Counted from the first letter of the stretch, positions 1-10,139 are shown. The stretch is 64,000 bases of DNA from Pantoea sp. BAV 3049 (GCF_009765445.1 NZ_WHOY01000031.1:710273-774272), one strand, 5' to 3'. Numbers and translations are program-made. Notes: a model not told the origin generated them from the sequence alone.

Positions 1-1150
1 CGGTCATGATCTTGTCCATGCGGTCGTTGATTTCGCTCTCGCTCCAGAAGAAGCTGGCCATGTCCTGCACCCATTCGAAGTAGCTGACCGTCACACCGCC
101 TGCGTTACAGACCACGTCCGGCACCACGGTGATACCGCGTGAACTGAGCACGTCGTCAGCTTCCGGATAGGTCGGGCCGTTTGCCCCTTCCAGCACCAGC
201 TTACAACTCAGCTTTTCCGCGCGCTCACGGGTGATCTGGCCTTCCAGCGCCGCCGGGATCAGAATATCCATCTGAACTGTCCAGAATGCCTCGCTGGCAA
301 TCTCTTCCGCGCCGCTGAATCCGGCGATTTTTTTACTGGCGGCCTGCCATTCGGTCAGCGCTGCCAGGTCAATACCGTCCGGGTTGAACAGGGTGGCTGA
401 GTGATCCTGTATCACCACCACACGTGCACCGGCAGCCACGAACAGACGTGCGGCTTCGCTGCCCACGTTACCAAAGCCCTGCACCGCAATTCTCGCATCG
501 GCAATCTCAATGCCCGAGCGGCGGGCCACTTCACGGCCGGTGATAAACACGCCGCGACCTGTGGCTTTTTCACGTCCCAGCGATCCGCCCAGATGGATTG
601 GCTTGCCGGTGACCACACCAGTGATCGTGGTACCGTGGTTCATTGAATAGGTGTCCATCATCCACGCCATCACTTTGGCGTTGGTGCCGACATCCGGAGC
701 CGGAATATCCTTTTGTGGTCCAATAATCAACCCAATCTCGCTGGTATACCGGCGAGTCAGACGCTCAAGTTCTCCTTCAGAGAGTTTGAAGGGATCGACG
801 CGGATGCCGCCTTTCGCACCGCCGTAAGGCAGGTTAACTGCGGCACATTTGATCGTCATCCAGGCTGACAGCGCCATCACTTCGTTGAGGTCCACATCCG
901 GATGGTAGCGGATGCCGCCTTTACCCGGCCCGCGTGAAAGGTTGTGCTGAACGCGGAAGCCCTCGAAATGGCGGATTGAGCCGTCGTCCATCTGCAGGGG
1001 GATATCAACAATCAGAGCGCGTTTGGGATGGCGAAGGGTATCGATCCAGCGGGTGAGATCGCCCAGGTAAGGGGCGACGCGGTCGATTTGTTGTAAGTAG
1101 GTTGACCAGGCCGTTGTGCTGCTGTCGGAAACGTAGGATAGCTTGTCCAT
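1..1150 (-). CDS. Glu/Leu/Phe/Val-type glutamate dehydrogenase, partial at left edge
   Basis: The first 383 codons are visible; the C-terminus lies beyond base 1. The product interconverts glutamate and 2-oxoglutarate with NAD(P) in the cytoplasm. Visible marks are the substrate/catalytic block [13 protein letters not shown] with its lysines, then [13 protein letters not shown], and a Rossmann segment around [12 protein letters not shown]. The protein is of the GudB/GluD type, not the 447-residue GdhA type of E. coli, so I give no symbol. The start ATG (bases 1150-1148) has AAAGG six bases upstream. It is divergent from the D-serine ammonia-lyase gene and shares a 342-base control region with it. 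The exact amino-acid preference (Glu versus Leu/Phe/Val) is family inference. Confidence 0.9.
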   Translation of the reverse strand, partial: MDKLSYVSDSSTTAWSTYLQQIDRVAPYLGDLTRWIDTLRHPKRALIVDIPLQMDDGSIRHFEGFRVQHNLSRGPGKGGIRYHPDVDLNEVMALSAWMTIKCAAVNLPYGGAKGGIRVDPFKLSEGELERLTRRYTSEIGLIIGPQKDIPAPDVGTNAKVMAWMMDTYSMNHGTTITGVVTGKPIHLGGSLGREKATGRGVFITGREVARRSGIEIADARIAVQGFGNVGSEAARLFVAAGARVVVIQDHSATLFNPDGIDLAALTEWQAASKKIAGFSGAEEIASEAFWTVQMDILIPAALEGQITRERAEKLSCKLVLEGANGPTYPEADDVLSSRGITVVPDVVCNAGGVTVSYFEWVQDMASFFWSESEINDRMDKIMT

Positions 1151-1492
1151 AACAAACCTTTATTGAATTAGTTATATGTGCTGCAAAACCGCGGAGTGTT
1201 TAGTGCATATGACTTCTGCGTGGCTCAATCTATCACCGTTCTTATGTATGTAATCCTTTAAATTAATGTTAAATCTGTTGCGATATTGCGTTTGTACGAA
1301 TGGATGGCGAATAAATAATTAGGTAAATGGCAGGCAGTCTGATGGCGTTCAGTGTTATACCCATATTTATGCATATAAAGTGCATATCGTCCGATTTGGT
1401 GTTATTTTTCAAAACTTTGAATGCGATCAAATTCTGCCGTCAGGGTGAGTGAACCCGGCCGCGGCGAACCGTAAGATAACGGAGGAGTGTCG
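1151..1492. promoter_or_regulatory. Divergent intergenic region with repeated TGCATAT
   Basis: AT-rich spacer between the glutamate dehydrogenase and D-serine ammonia-lyase genes, which point away from each other, so it must hold both promoters. TGCATAT occurs at 1204-1210, 1370-1376 and 1381-1387. The last two are direct repeats eleven bases apart, about one helical turn. No coding signal is visible, and no protein is known to me to bind this motif here. Confidence 0.4.
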
Positions 1493-2815
1493 ATGGACGC
1501 CGATATGCAGCAACAGTTAAAAAATGCCTTTCCGCTGGTGAAGACACTGTGCGATCTTGAGCCGGTCACCTGGATTAACTCAAAGGCCACCAGCACCGAA
1601 GAGGGTATGCCTTATGTCGGACTCACAGCAGATCAGGTGGAAGAAGCCGCTCAGCGCCTGCAGCGTTTTGCTCCTTTTCTGATGAGCGCATTTCCGGAGA
1701 CGGCAGCGGCTCAGGGGATTATTGAATCCGCTATCGTCCCGTTACCCACACTGCAAAAGACGCTTGATGTCCGCCTGGGTATCAAATCTGGCGGCCATTT
1801 ACTGCTGAAAAAAGACAGCCATCTGCCAATTTCCGGTTCGATTAAGGCTCGTGGCGGCATCTATGAGGTGCTGACTCATGCGGAAAAACTGGCCATTGAG
1901 GCCGGACTGCTGAAGGAAAGTGATGACTACAGCATCCTAAATTCGCAGGCCTTTCGTGAGTTCTTCTCTCATTACCGCATCGCCGTGGGCTCAACCGGTA
2001 ATCTCGGATTATCAATTGGCATCGTCAGCGCACGCCTGGGTTTTGGCGTCAGCGTACATATGTCTGCCGATGGGCGGGAATGGAAGAAGAATAAGCTGCG
2101 CGTAAACGGCGTCAACGTGGTCGAGTATGAACAGGATTATGGTATGGCCGTTGAGCAGGGAAGGCGTGAAGCGGCCAGCGATCCGCGCTGCTTTTTCATC
2201 GATGACGAAAACTCCCGCACGCTGTTTCTCGGCTATGCGGTTGCAGGCGGGCGCGTACGCAAACAGTTGAAGGAAATGCAGGTTAAGGTTGATGCTGAAC
2301 ATCCGCTGTTCGTTTATCTGCCGTGCGGTGTGGGTGGTGGCCCTGGCGGCGTGGCCTTCGGGCTGAAGCTGGCGTTTGGCGATAATGTGCATTGTGTGTT
2401 CGCCGAGCCAACACATTCCCCCTGCATGCTGCTGGGCGTCCATACTGGTCTGCATGATGCTGTTTCCGTTCAGCAGCTCGGCATTGATAACCTGACGGCT
2501 GCTGATGGTCTGGCGGTCGGACGCGCTTCCGGTTTTGTCGGCCGGGCGATGGAACGACTGCTGACTGGTTTCTTTACCGTAAGCGATCGGCAGATGTTTG
2601 ACCTGCTTGGCCTGCTGGCCAGAGATGAGCACCTGAAGCTGGAGCCTTCGGCGCTGGCGGGGATGCCGGGGCCATGGCGGATGCAGCAGGCACAGGATGC
2701 GCTGGCAGCACAGGGCATAAGCCCGCAGCAGCTCAGTCAGGCCACGCATCTGGTGTGGGCCACCGGCGGCGGTATGGTGCCGGAGGAGGAGATGGCGAGG
2801 TATCTTGGGGCTTAG
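1493..2815 (+). CDS. dsdA: D-serine ammonia-lyase (D-serine dehydratase)
   Basis: PLP enzyme turning D-serine into pyruvate and ammonia in the cytoplasm. The PLP lysine is K118 in [12 protein letters not shown], the same number as in E. coli DsdA. The cofactor-binding stretches [11 protein letters not shown] and CGVGGGPGG are intact. I chose the ATG at 1493, not the GTG at 1487, because the perfect GGAGGA at 1481-1486 directly abuts the GTG but lies six bases before the ATG. That gives 440 residues, close to the usual 442. The usual partners dsdX (permease) and dsdC (LysR regulator) are absent on both sides, so it stands alone and probably serves detoxification or uses a remote transporter. 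A strong terminator follows. Confidence 0.95.
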   Translation: MDADMQQQLKNAFPLVKTLCDLEPVTWINSKATSTEEGMPYVGLTADQVEEAAQRLQRFAPFLMSAFPETAAAQGIIESAIVPLPTLQKTLDVRLGIKSGGHLLLKKDSHLPISGSIKARGGIYEVLTHAEKLAIEAGLLKESDDYSILNSQAFREFFSHYRIAVGSTGNLGLSIGIVSARLGFGVSVHMSADGREWKKNKLRVNGVNVVEYEQDYGMAVEQGRREAASDPRCFFIDDENSRTLFLGYAVAGGRVRKQLKEMQVKVDAEHPLFVYLPCGVGGGPGGVAFGLKLAFGDNVHCVFAEPTHSPCMLLGVHTGLHDAVSVQQLGIDNLTAADGLAVGRASGFVGRAMERLLTGFFTVSDRQMFDLLGLLARDEHLKLEPSALAGMPGPWRMQQAQDALAAQGISPQQLSQATHLVWATGGGMVPEEEMARYLGA

Positions 2816-2873
2816 GGAGCCATCGGAGGATTATTGTCGGGCATGCCGCTGAGCAGGTCCAGCCTTAACCACG

Positions 2874-2902
2874 CCACCTGTAACCTCTCTACAGGTGGTT
2901 TT
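2874..2902 (+). terminator. Intrinsic terminator after dsdA
   Basis: Perfect nine-base stem CCACCTGTA / TACAGGTGG with a seven-base loop, followed directly by TTTT, 58 bases after the dsdA stop. Confidence 0.85.
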
Positions 2903-3077
2903 ACGATTCCTTCACACTTCTTGTTACAACAGAAGACTCTTAAATCCACCTCTTTAACTAAACTCGCCCGCTTTTACCCTGTCTGACCTTCAGCAAAATC
3001 ACCGATATGACAGTATGCAGAGCAAATCAGATCTGTTACTGGCATGACATTCACCTGCAATAACAACGACGACACAG

Positions 3078-4736
3078 ATGAAAAAACTGCATTTTTTGAC
3101 CCTGAACCGGGTCTGTTGCTTTATCGCTTTTTACATTGGGATCCTGTTAAACCTGCCAATATTTTTCCGCCGCTTCCATCAGCTCCACTATGATGCGGCC
3201 CTGTCAACCGCCATTGAGGTGGTTGCCGCCTTCGCGCTGGTCCTCTTCACCACGCTGCTGTCCTCAATGGCCGGGCGTCTGCTGTTCCGCATTCTGCTTT
3301 CGGTGCTGGTTATTTGTTCTGTTGCCGCCAGCTACTACATGATCTTTTTCAACGTGGATATTGGCTACGGCATCATTGCTGCCGTGATGGCGACTGACAG
3401 CCTTGATCTCTCGAAAGAGTCAGTGGGCTGGCACTTTGAAGTCTGGACGGTGCTGGTCAGCCTGTTGCCGCTGCTGATGCTGTGGTTGACGCCGCTACCG
3501 GAAGCTGCGCTTCACCGCAGGAATACGGGCGCATTTTTGCGCCGGGGCGGCACGATGATCGCCGCCGGGTTGTGCTGCTGGCTGCCGCTGAAGGTGATGG
3601 GGAGCCACCAGGAGGAGATGGACAAGCAGCAGAATCGCATGATGGCCAGCTACGGTGGCGTGGTAGCAGGCAGCTATTCGCCGTCAAACTGGCTGTCCGG
3701 GATGGGGCTGCTGGCCTACAGCAGCTGGAGCCAGGCAGAGGACAGTCGTAACCTGTTCGATCCTGCGGCCCATTTCACCTATACACCGCCGAAAGATGTG
3801 AACGATCTTTACGTGGTGTTTGTGATTGGTGAAAGTGCCCGCCGTGACCATATGGGTGTCTATGGTTATGGCCGCGACAACACGCCATATCTGGATAAAG
3901 AACCCAATCTGGCCGCGCTACAGGGATATTCGTGCGATACCTCGACCAAACTGTCGTTGCGCTGCATGTTCGTCCGTGAAGGCGGAGCTTCCGAAGCACC
4001 AGAACGTACGTTGAAAGAGATGAATGTATTCTCCGTACTGAAAAAGCAGGGGTTCTCTTCCGAGCTGTTTGCGATGCAGAGCGAAGCCTGGTTTTATAAC
4101 AAAGTGATGGCAGATGACTACGCGCTGCGAGAAACCATTCAGTCCGAGAAGCGTAACGTCGGCAAACCGATTGACGATATGGCGCTGGTCAGCGAGTTGA
4201 AGGACTCTGTCGAACGCCATCCGCAGGGCAAACACCTGATTGTGCTGCACACCAAAGGTTCACACTATCTGTATACCGAACGCTATCCGCGATCGTTTGC
4301 CCGCTACCAGCCGGAATGCAAGGGGATAGATGACAGTTGTTCAACAGAGGAGATGGTGAACTCTTACGACAACAGCCTGCTGTATACCGATTACGTGCTG
4401 GAGCAGGTGTTCAACCAGCTGCGGAACAAGAACGCAATCGTGTTTTATGCCTCCGATCATGGCGAGTCGATCTCCAAAAACATGCATTTTCACGGCACCC
4501 CGCGAGACCAGGCGCCAATGGCACAGCGTACCGTACCGATTATGGTCTGGGCTTCGGATAAATTTCTCCAGCAGCCTTATAACGCTGCCGCCTTCCGGCA
4601 GTTGAAAACGCTGGCGAAGGATAAAACGCCGGTGTTCCACGAGAAACTGTTTGACAGCATCCTCGGCTGTATCGGCTATACCTCGCCGGACGGTGGGATT
4701 AACGAACTGCGCAACTGGTGCCACGTTAACCACTGA
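3078..4736 (+). CDS. eptB: Kdo-type lipid A/LPS phosphoethanolamine transferase (EptB family)
   Basis: Inner-membrane enzyme with a periplasmic sulfatase-fold domain that adds phosphoethanolamine to the Kdo region of LPS. The first ~170 residues hold about five hydrophobic segments; the catalytic domain begins near residue 240. Blocks typical of EptB are present: GYSCDT, LSLRCMFVREGG, HTKGSHY, ASDHGES and GYTSPDGGINE, ending in NWCH. Length 552 against about 563 in E. coli. The nucleophile position reads GES (S253), where E. coli EptB, as I remember it, and MCR/EptA enzymes have GET. A hydroxyl is kept, but this is a departure. No clear Shine-Dalgarno precedes the ATG, so translation may be weak or regulated. 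Nothing nearby suggests an operon. Confidence 0.9.
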   Translation: MKKLHFLTLNRVCCFIAFYIGILLNLPIFFRRFHQLHYDAALSTAIEVVAAFALVLFTTLLSSMAGRLLFRILLSVLVICSVAASYYMIFFNVDIGYGIIAAVMATDSLDLSKESVGWHFEVWTVLVSLLPLLMLWLTPLPEAALHRRNTGAFLRRGGTMIAAGLCCWLPLKVMGSHQEEMDKQQNRMMASYGGVVAGSYSPSNWLSGMGLLAYSSWSQAEDSRNLFDPAAHFTYTPPKDVNDLYVVFVIGESARRDHMGVYGYGRDNTPYLDKEPNLAALQGYSCDTSTKLSLRCMFVREGGASEAPERTLKEMNVFSVLKKQGFSSELFAMQSEAWFYNKVMADDYALRETIQSEKRNVGKPIDDMALVSELKDSVERHPQGKHLIVLHTKGSHYLYTERYPRSFARYQPECKGIDDSCSTEEMVNSYDNSLLYTDYVLEQVFNQLRNKNAIVFYASDHGESISKNMHFHGTPRDQAPMAQRTVPIMVWASDKFLQQPYNAAAFRQLKTLAKDKTPVFHEKLFDSILGCIGYTSPDGGINELRNWCHVNH

Positions 4737-4901
4737 GATGACTGGCATAACGCTATACCGGGGATAACGGACGAAGAGTGAGCAAAAAGGTGATTTGTCC
4801 CACCCGTGCGGGTGATAAGTGTCTGTCATCTTTGCCTGAATCGTCACAAGCAGGTATTCTGTTGCCCATATTTACTTAAGACAGTTCCAATTGAGGTCGA
4901 C

Positions 4902-6098
4902 ATGATTATTAAACCACGCATCCGTGGCTTCATCTGTGTTACTGCCCATCCGGCGGGTTGCAAAGCAAACGTTGAAAAACAGATCGAGTACGTCACCAGC
5001 CACGGCCCGATTGCTAACGGCCCGAAAAAGGTCCTGGTGATTGGTGCCTCCACTGGTTACGGTCTCGCTGCCCGTATCTCTGCTGCCTTCGGCTGCGGTG
5101 CTGACACCCTGGGCGTGTTCTTCGAGCGTCCGGGCGAAGAGAGTAAGCCGGCTACCGCTGGCTGGTACAACTCCGCCGCTTTTGAAGCGTTCGCTGAAGC
5201 GAAAGGCCTGTATGCCAAAAGCATCAACGGCGACGCTTACTCGGATGAAGTGAAGCAGAAGACCATTGAACTGATTAAACAGGATCTGGGTCAGGTTGAC
5301 CTGGTGGTGTACAGCCTGGCTGCGCCACGTCGTACCCATCCTAAAACCGGTGAAGTGTTTAACTCCACGCTGAAGCCAGTAGGTAAAACGCTGACCACCC
5401 GCGGCCTGAACACCGATAAAGAAACCATTACCGATATCACGCTGGAACCGGCTTCCCAGGAAGAGATCGACGGTACCGTGGCGGTCATGGGCGGTGAAGA
5501 CTGGCAGATGTGGATCGACGATCTGAAAGCTGCTGGCGTGCTGGCCGACGGCGCGAAAACCACCGCCTTTACCTACCTGGGCGAGCAGATCACCCATGAC
5601 ATTTACTGGAATGGCTCAATCGGCGAAGCGAAGAAGGATCTGGACAAACGTGTGCTGTCTATCCGCGAAACGCTGGCTGAAAAGGGCGGCGATGCGCGCG
5701 TTTCCGTACTGAAAGCGGTGGTGACTCAGGCCAGTTCTGCGATCCCGGTGATGCCACTGTACCTGTCGCTGCTGTTCAAAGTGATGAAAGCCAAAGGTAC
5801 TCACGAAGGCTGTATCGAGCAGGTCTATGGCTTGTTCAAAGACAGCCTGTATGGCCAGTCGCCGATTCTGGATGATGTTGGCCGTCTGCGTGCGGACTAC
5901 AAAGAGCTGAAGCCGGAAGTGCAGGATGAAGTGGTTAAGCTGTGGCCGACGGTGACCAACGAAAACCTGAACGAGCTGACCGATTTCGTCGGCTATAAAA
6001 CCGAATTTATGCATCTGTTTGGTTTTGGTCTGCAGGGCGTCGATTACGAAGCCGACGTTAATCCGGATGTGAAAATCAAAAACCTGGTGCAGATGTAA
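4902..6098 (+). CDS. fabV: NADH-dependent enoyl-[ACP]/trans-2-enoyl-CoA reductase FabV
   Basis: Reduces trans-2-enoyl thioesters in fatty-acid elongation and can replace FabI; FabV enzymes are generally insensitive to triclosan. The protein is 398 residues, the normal FabV length. The Y-x8-K active site is visible as Y235 and K244 ([10 protein letters not shown]), matching the numbering known for the family. The nucleotide-binding loop [11 protein letters not shown] lies at residues 46-56. The start at 4902 follows TTGAGGT at 4891-4897; longer in-frame reading upstream has no ribosome site and is not family-like. Single gene with its own strong terminator. Confidence 0.96.
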   Translation: MIIKPRIRGFICVTAHPAGCKANVEKQIEYVTSHGPIANGPKKVLVIGASTGYGLAARISAAFGCGADTLGVFFERPGEESKPATAGWYNSAAFEAFAEAKGLYAKSINGDAYSDEVKQKTIELIKQDLGQVDLVVYSLAAPRRTHPKTGEVFNSTLKPVGKTLTTRGLNTDKETITDITLEPASQEEIDGTVAVMGGEDWQMWIDDLKAAGVLADGAKTTAFTYLGEQITHDIYWNGSIGEAKKDLDKRVLSIRETLAEKGGDARVSVLKAVVTQASSAIPVMPLYLSLLFKVMKAKGTHEGCIEQVYGLFKDSLYGQSPILDDVGRLRADYKELKPEVQDEVVKLWPTVTNENLNELTDFVGYKTEFMHLFGFGLQGVDYEADVNPDVKIKNLVQM

Positions 6099-6111
6099 TC
6101 AGGTGAAAAGC

Positions 6112-6141
6112 AAAAAGCCTGTCTGCGGACAGGCTTTTTTT
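6112..6141 (+). terminator. Intrinsic terminator after fabV
   Basis: Stem AAAAAGCCTGTC / GACAGGCTTTTT with loop TGCG and a run of Ts, 14 bases after the fabV stop. The A-rich 5' side means it could also work for the opposite strand. Confidence 0.92.
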
Positions 6142-6251
6142 GTTTTTAATTCAGTAAATTAAAATCTGGCCGCTGCCGTGAAAATCAGCGTATAAAATAA
6201 CGCACAAACCAGCACCATACCTGACCAACCCTGGGAGTTGTTCTCTACGGC

Positions 6252-7154
6252 TCAGACGGGGATGGAGTCGCTTTCCGGCTGGCCTGTGGGAATTTTCCGA
6301 TCGGACTTCAGTAGCTTCACCATGGCCTGCAGATTGGCGGAATGGCTGTCTTTTCGCCAGACCAGCCAGATATGCAGATGTCCGCGCTTTCCGGCCAACG
6401 GCCAGGCCAGCACGCTGTCACGTCCCGGCATGCTCTGCAACATACTTTGCGGGATCATCGCCAGCCCGGCTCCTGCACTGACGCAGGCTACAATGCCGTG
6501 ATAGGATTCCATTTCAAAAATTTTCCCCGGTGCGGCGTTGTCCCGTGCAAACCAGTTCTCAAATAAACGCCGGTAGGAGCAGTTGGCGCGGAATGCATAG
6601 ATGGTTGAACCGGCAATATCCGCCGCTGAGCTGACCGGCGGATGATTCAGCGACGAAATCAGCACCATCTCCTCCGCAAAAACCGGTATTCCCTCAAGCT
6701 GCGGATGCCTGGGCGGTCCCTCTGTAAATACCGCACTGAACTGTCCGGCCAGTAAACCGTCCGTCATATCGCCGGAAGGGCCGGTCGAGAGATCCAGTTC
6801 CACCTCCGGCCAGGTCTGATGATAGCGGGCAATCAGCGGAGGCAGGCGAACCGCAGCGGTGCTTTCAATTGAGCCGAGGGTAAATATGCCGGCAGGCTTC
6901 TGGCTGGAGACACGTTCACGAGCCTCCTCAGTTAACGCCAGAATGCGCAAGGCATAATCCAGCAGCGTTCTGCCTGCATCGGTGATATGCAGCCGCAGTT
7001 TTTCACGACTGAACAGCGCCACGCCCAGCTCATTTTCCAGCTGGCGTAACCGGGTGGAGATATTCGACGGCACCCGGTGCAGCCGCTCTGCCGCCGCCGT
7101 CACGCTGCCTTCCTCCGCTATAGCGCGAAAGATCTCGAGTTGGGTCAGATCCAT
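6252..7154 (-). CDS. ptrR: LysR-family regulator PtrR (YneJ)
   Basis: DNA-binding regulator of 300 residues. The N-terminal winged HTH (residues 1-60, with SVTAAAERLHRVPSNISTRL) and the effector domain segments FRANCSYRR and MESYHGIVACVSAGAG match E. coli PtrR/YneJ closely as I recall it. I place the start at base 7154 (MDLTQLEIF), where LysR proteins normally begin, with AAGAGA upstream; a 14-residue upstream extension is possible but unlikely. It is divergent from sad, the same arrangement as in E. coli, where PtrR controls sad. The 133-base gap between them should hold its operator, although I could not single one out. Confidence 0.9.
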   Translation of the reverse strand: MDLTQLEIFRAIAEEGSVTAAAERLHRVPSNISTRLRQLENELGVALFSREKLRLHITDAGRTLLDYALRILALTEEARERVSSQKPAGIFTLGSIESTAAVRLPPLIARYHQTWPEVELDLSTGPSGDMTDGLLAGQFSAVFTEGPPRHPQLEGIPVFAEEMVLISSLNHPPVSSAADIAGSTIYAFRANCSYRRLFENWFARDNAAPGKIFEMESYHGIVACVSAGAGLAMIPQSMLQSMPGRDSVLAWPLAGKRGHLHIWLVWRKDSHSANLQAMVKLLKSDRKIPTGQPESDSIPV

Positions 7155-7287
7155 ATTGATTCTCTTTATGAGACAGATATTTTCATTATTATTCATTTTT
7201 CAGGAAAGGCAGGCAAGCCTATGATGAAAGTCATCAACACTAATCACTTGCGCCGGGCAACAGATGCCCACCGTAACAGGAGAGTTT

Positions 7288-8664
7288 ATGACTGCTTCAT
7301 TTGCCGTATCGCGTAATCCGTTTAATGGTGAAATTATCCGCCAGACCCCTTTTGCTTCAACAGCAGAAGTGGAAACTGTACTCAACCAGACCGACGGGGC
7401 TTTTCAGGCCTGGCGCAGCAGCGCGGTGGAAGATCGTAGCGAATTACTGCTGAGCATTGCCGCTGGCCTGCGTCAGCGGAAGCGTGAACTGGCCGAAATG
7501 ATGACCGCCGAAATGGGCAAGCCTATTACCCAGAGCGTGGCAGAAGTGGAAAAGTGCGCCCGCTTGTGCGAATGGTACGCGCAGCAGGGGCCAGGCATGC
7601 TGGCCCCTGAGCCAACGCTGGTCGAAAATAACAAAGCCACAGTTAACTATCTGCCATTGGGGCCGATTCTTGCGGTAATGCCGTGGAACTTCCCGGTCTG
7701 GCAGGTATTGCGTGGCGCAGTGCCAATCTTTATGGCGGGCAACAGCTATCTGCTGAAACCAGCACCTAACGTGATCGGCAGTGCGCTGTTGCTGCAGGAG
7801 ATCCTGTCCGGAGCAGGCGTACCAAAGGGCTTGTTTGGCGTGGTCAATGCCGATAACGATGCGGTCGCCACAATGATCAACGACCGTCGTATTGCCGCCG
7901 TGACCTTAACCGGTAGCGTGCGGGCAGGTGCAGCGATTGCCAGCCTTGCCGGAGCCGCGGTCAAGAAGAGTGTGCTGGAGCTGGGAGGGGCAGATGCTTT
8001 TATCGTGCTGGCGGATGCGGATATCGATGCTGCCGTGAAAGGGGCAATTTCAGGCCGCTTTATGAACAGCGGACAGATTTGTATTGCTGCCAAACGCATC
8101 ATTGTTGAAGAGTCGGTCTTTGCTGAGTTCCGCGACAAGTTTGTGGCGGCGGTCAGAGAGATGGTAGTGGGCGATCCCGCTGAGGAAGCAACCTTCATCG
8201 GCCCGATGGCCCGTTCCGACCTGCGTGACGAGCTGGATACCCAGGTCCAGGCAACGCTGGCAGAAGGGGCTGAATGTCTGCTCGGCGGTCATGTGATGGC
8301 GGGAGAGGGTAACTTCTATGCGCCCACCGTGCTGAGTAACGTTAAGCCGGGTATGACCAGTTTCCGTCAGGAGTTGTTTGGGCCGGTCGCCTCGTTGATT
8401 GTGGCGCAGGATGCTGCGCATGCGGTCAGGATGGCTAACGACTCAGAGTTTGGTCTGGGCGGCAGCCTGTGGAGTAAGGATCTGGATAAAGCCCGTAAAA
8501 TGGCCGCGCAGATTGTCACAGGCGGCATGTTTATTAATTCCCCGAGCTTCTCCGATCCGCGGGTGCCGATTGGTGGCGTGAAGCACAGCGGCTTTGGCCG
8601 CGAACTGTCGCACTTCGGCATCCGCGAGTTCACTAACGCGCAGACTGTCTGGGTCGAGTCCTGA
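7288..8664 (+). CDS. sad: Succinate-semialdehyde dehydrogenase, Sad (YneI) type
   Basis: Aldehyde dehydrogenase of 458 residues that oxidises succinate semialdehyde to succinate, at the end of putrescine and GABA breakdown. The catalytic glutamate is in ELGGADAF (E231) and the nucleophile cysteine in SGQICIAAKR (C265); PWNFPVWQV is the usual cofactor-pocket segment. The start ATG at 7288 follows AGGAGAG at 7278-7284; an in-frame ATG at 7264 lies upstream of that ribosome site and is rejected. Divergent from ptrR. E. coli has glsB next to sad; here it is missing and an acetyltransferase follows. Confidence 0.92.
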   Translation: MTASFAVSRNPFNGEIIRQTPFASTAEVETVLNQTDGAFQAWRSSAVEDRSELLLSIAAGLRQRKRELAEMMTAEMGKPITQSVAEVEKCARLCEWYAQQGPGMLAPEPTLVENNKATVNYLPLGPILAVMPWNFPVWQVLRGAVPIFMAGNSYLLKPAPNVIGSALLLQEILSGAGVPKGLFGVVNADNDAVATMINDRRIAAVTLTGSVRAGAAIASLAGAAVKKSVLELGGADAFIVLADADIDAAVKGAISGRFMNSGQICIAAKRIIVEESVFAEFRDKFVAAVREMVVGDPAEEATFIGPMARSDLRDELDTQVQATLAEGAECLLGGHVMAGEGNFYAPTVLSNVKPGMTSFRQELFGPVASLIVAQDAAHAVRMANDSEFGLGGSLWSKDLDKARKMAAQIVTGGMFINSPSFSDPRVPIGGVKHSGFGRELSHFGIREFTNAQTVWVES

Positions 8665-8730
8665 TTCAGCCCCCGTGGGTTCAGCCACTTTTCCACCCCT
8701 TCCGCCGGGAGGGGCCAGCTGCAGAAGAAA

Positions 8731-8768
8731 CCCTGCATCTCATCGCAGCCGGGGCTGGTTCTGCAGGG
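8731..8768 (+). other. Nested inverted repeat between sad and the acetyltransferase gene
   Basis: Outer arms CCCTGCA (8731-8737) and TGCAGGG (8762-8768) enclose a second perfect hairpin CAGCC-GG-GGCTG (8746-8757). There is no T-run, so it may be a rho-assisted end for sad or a leader structure for the next gene. Confidence 0.45.
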
Positions 8769-8840
8769 CTGACGTTTCCTTAGACAGCCTGTATTCTCTG
8801 GCGTATGTTGTTGTTTTCATCTGCGAAAAGGAGAAGGAAC

Positions 8841-9548
8841 GTGTCAGTCAGAGTTAATGAATATCAGCAACCAGTGGGCGAGTCGCTTGAAGCCTGGACC
8901 CCGCGTCAGCGGCCGGATCGCGTGACGCTGAAAGGGCGCTTCTGCATGCTGGAACCGCTGGACAGCGCCCGTCACCTGGCGGATTTGTATCAGGCTTATG
9001 GTAAGGCAGGCGACGGCAGAGACTGGACGTATATGTTCAGCGGTCCGTTCAGCGATGAAGCGGCTTTTCGCCGCCATATTGAGAGCGCAGCAGCGAGCGA
9101 GGATCCTCTGCATTATGCGGTAATTGATCTGGCAAGCGGCAGGGCTGTCGGCACGTTAGCGCTGATGAGGATCGAACCGGCGCATGGGGTGATGGAAGTC
9201 GGGCACGTGGCCTTTTCCCCTGACCTTAAGCAGACGCCAGTCTCCACTGAAGCCCATTTTTTGCTGATGACCTATGCCTTTGAGCAACTGGGTTATCGTC
9301 GTTATGAATGGAAATGTGACAGCCTGAACGCCCCTTCGTGTAAAGCTGCGGAACGTCTTGGTTTCAGTTATGAAGGGCTGTTTCGCCAGGCGCTGGTGTA
9401 TAAAGGGCGCACGCGAGATACCAGTTGGTTTTCCATAATCGATGCCGAATGGCCAGCGGTGCGCACCGGATTTGAGCGCTGGCTGGATGCGGGTAATTTC
9501 GATGCGCATGGCAGGCAGCGCCGGAGTCTCGCCGCACTACGAGGCTGA
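8841..9548 (+). CDS. GNAT-family N-acetyltransferase (RimJ/RimL-like)
   Basis: Cytoplasmic acetyl-CoA-dependent acetyltransferase of 235 residues; substrate unknown. The fold is recognisable from EVGHVAFSPDLKQTPVSTEA, then YEWKCDSLNAPSCKAAERLGF, a typical C-terminal GNAT block (N...S..aaerlGF), and GRTRDTSWFSI. I chose the GTG at 8841 because AAGGAG lies at 8828-8833, seven bases away; the alternative ATG further upstream has no ribosome site. Related proteins modify ribosomal protein N-termini or small amines, but nothing here decides which. Confidence 0.85.
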   Translation: MSVRVNEYQQPVGESLEAWTPRQRPDRVTLKGRFCMLEPLDSARHLADLYQAYGKAGDGRDWTYMFSGPFSDEAAFRRHIESAAASEDPLHYAVIDLASGRAVGTLALMRIEPAHGVMEVGHVAFSPDLKQTPVSTEAHFLLMTYAFEQLGYRRYEWKCDSLNAPSCKAAERLGFSYEGLFRQALVYKGRTRDTSWFSIIDAEWPAVRTGFERWLDAGNFDAHGRQRRSLAALRG

Positions 9549-9701
9549 CAATCTCCCCGGGTCTGCTGCTTCTGTGGCAGAGCCGGTTGTTTTTAGTACT
9601 CACATTTCCGCACATAAAATCATTAAATTTACTAACCTTTTACAGGTCAGCGTGACCGGCAGGGTGTCGCTCACGTTTGTTTGCAAAAAGGAGCCGGTTT
9701 A

Positions 9702-10127
9702 ATGACCTCACAGGCAACAACATCACAGTCCACCCTTGCCGTGGCCGTTTATTCTCTGTTACATCCCGTCACGCCCGGTTTTTTCGCCGGTGCCTGGCTG
9801 TTCGATATCATTTATGTTTACAGCATGGAACCGCTCTGGACCCGGGCAGCAAGCTGGCTTATTGCACTGGGTCTGGTGATTTCCATTCTGCCGCGATTAA
9901 TCAATCTGGCTCAGGTGTGGGTGGGGGTCTCATATCCTGTGCACTCGGCGCAAAAAATCCATTTCTGGGCTTACTTTGTGGCAATCCTTCTGGAGATTTT
10001 TAACGCCTTTATCCATAGCCGCGATGCTTATGCTGTGGTTCCCGCTGGCGTAATCCTGTCTACAGTGGCGGTGATAGTGATCCTGTTCGCTAACCTGCAA
10101 CTCGCCCTGCGCGAACGCAGCGCTTAA
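9702..10127 (+). CDS. DUF2231-type small membrane protein
   Basis: Protein of 141 residues with about four hydrophobic helices and histidines near helix ends (LLHPVTPGFF, YPVHSAQKIHFW, FNAFIHSRDAY), as in the DUF2231 family. The start ATG at 9702 follows AAAAAGGAG at 9685-9693. It is followed after 12 bases by the quinoprotein lipoprotein gene, whose ribosome site overlaps this gene's stop region, so the two are surely co-transcribed. Such pairing suggests it is the membrane partner passing electrons from the quinoprotein; the conserved histidines could bind haem, but that is inference. Confidence 0.75.
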   Translation: MTSQATTSQSTLAVAVYSLLHPVTPGFFAGAWLFDIIYVYSMEPLWTRAASWLIALGLVISILPRLINLAQVWVGVSYPVHSAQKIHFWAYFVAILLEIFNAFIHSRDAYAVVPAGVILSTVAVIVILFANLQLALRERSA

Positions 10128-10139
10128 GGAGGAGTGACA

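Noticed and set aside
1..1150. Calling the left-edge gene gdhA
   Set aside because: Its motifs are of the GudB/GluD type and not those of E. coli GdhA, so the symbol could mislead.
2012..2749. A 245-codon minus-strand frame
   Set aside because: It is antisense to dsdA, which has all its catalytic motifs; low-complexity arginine/glutamine-rich product.
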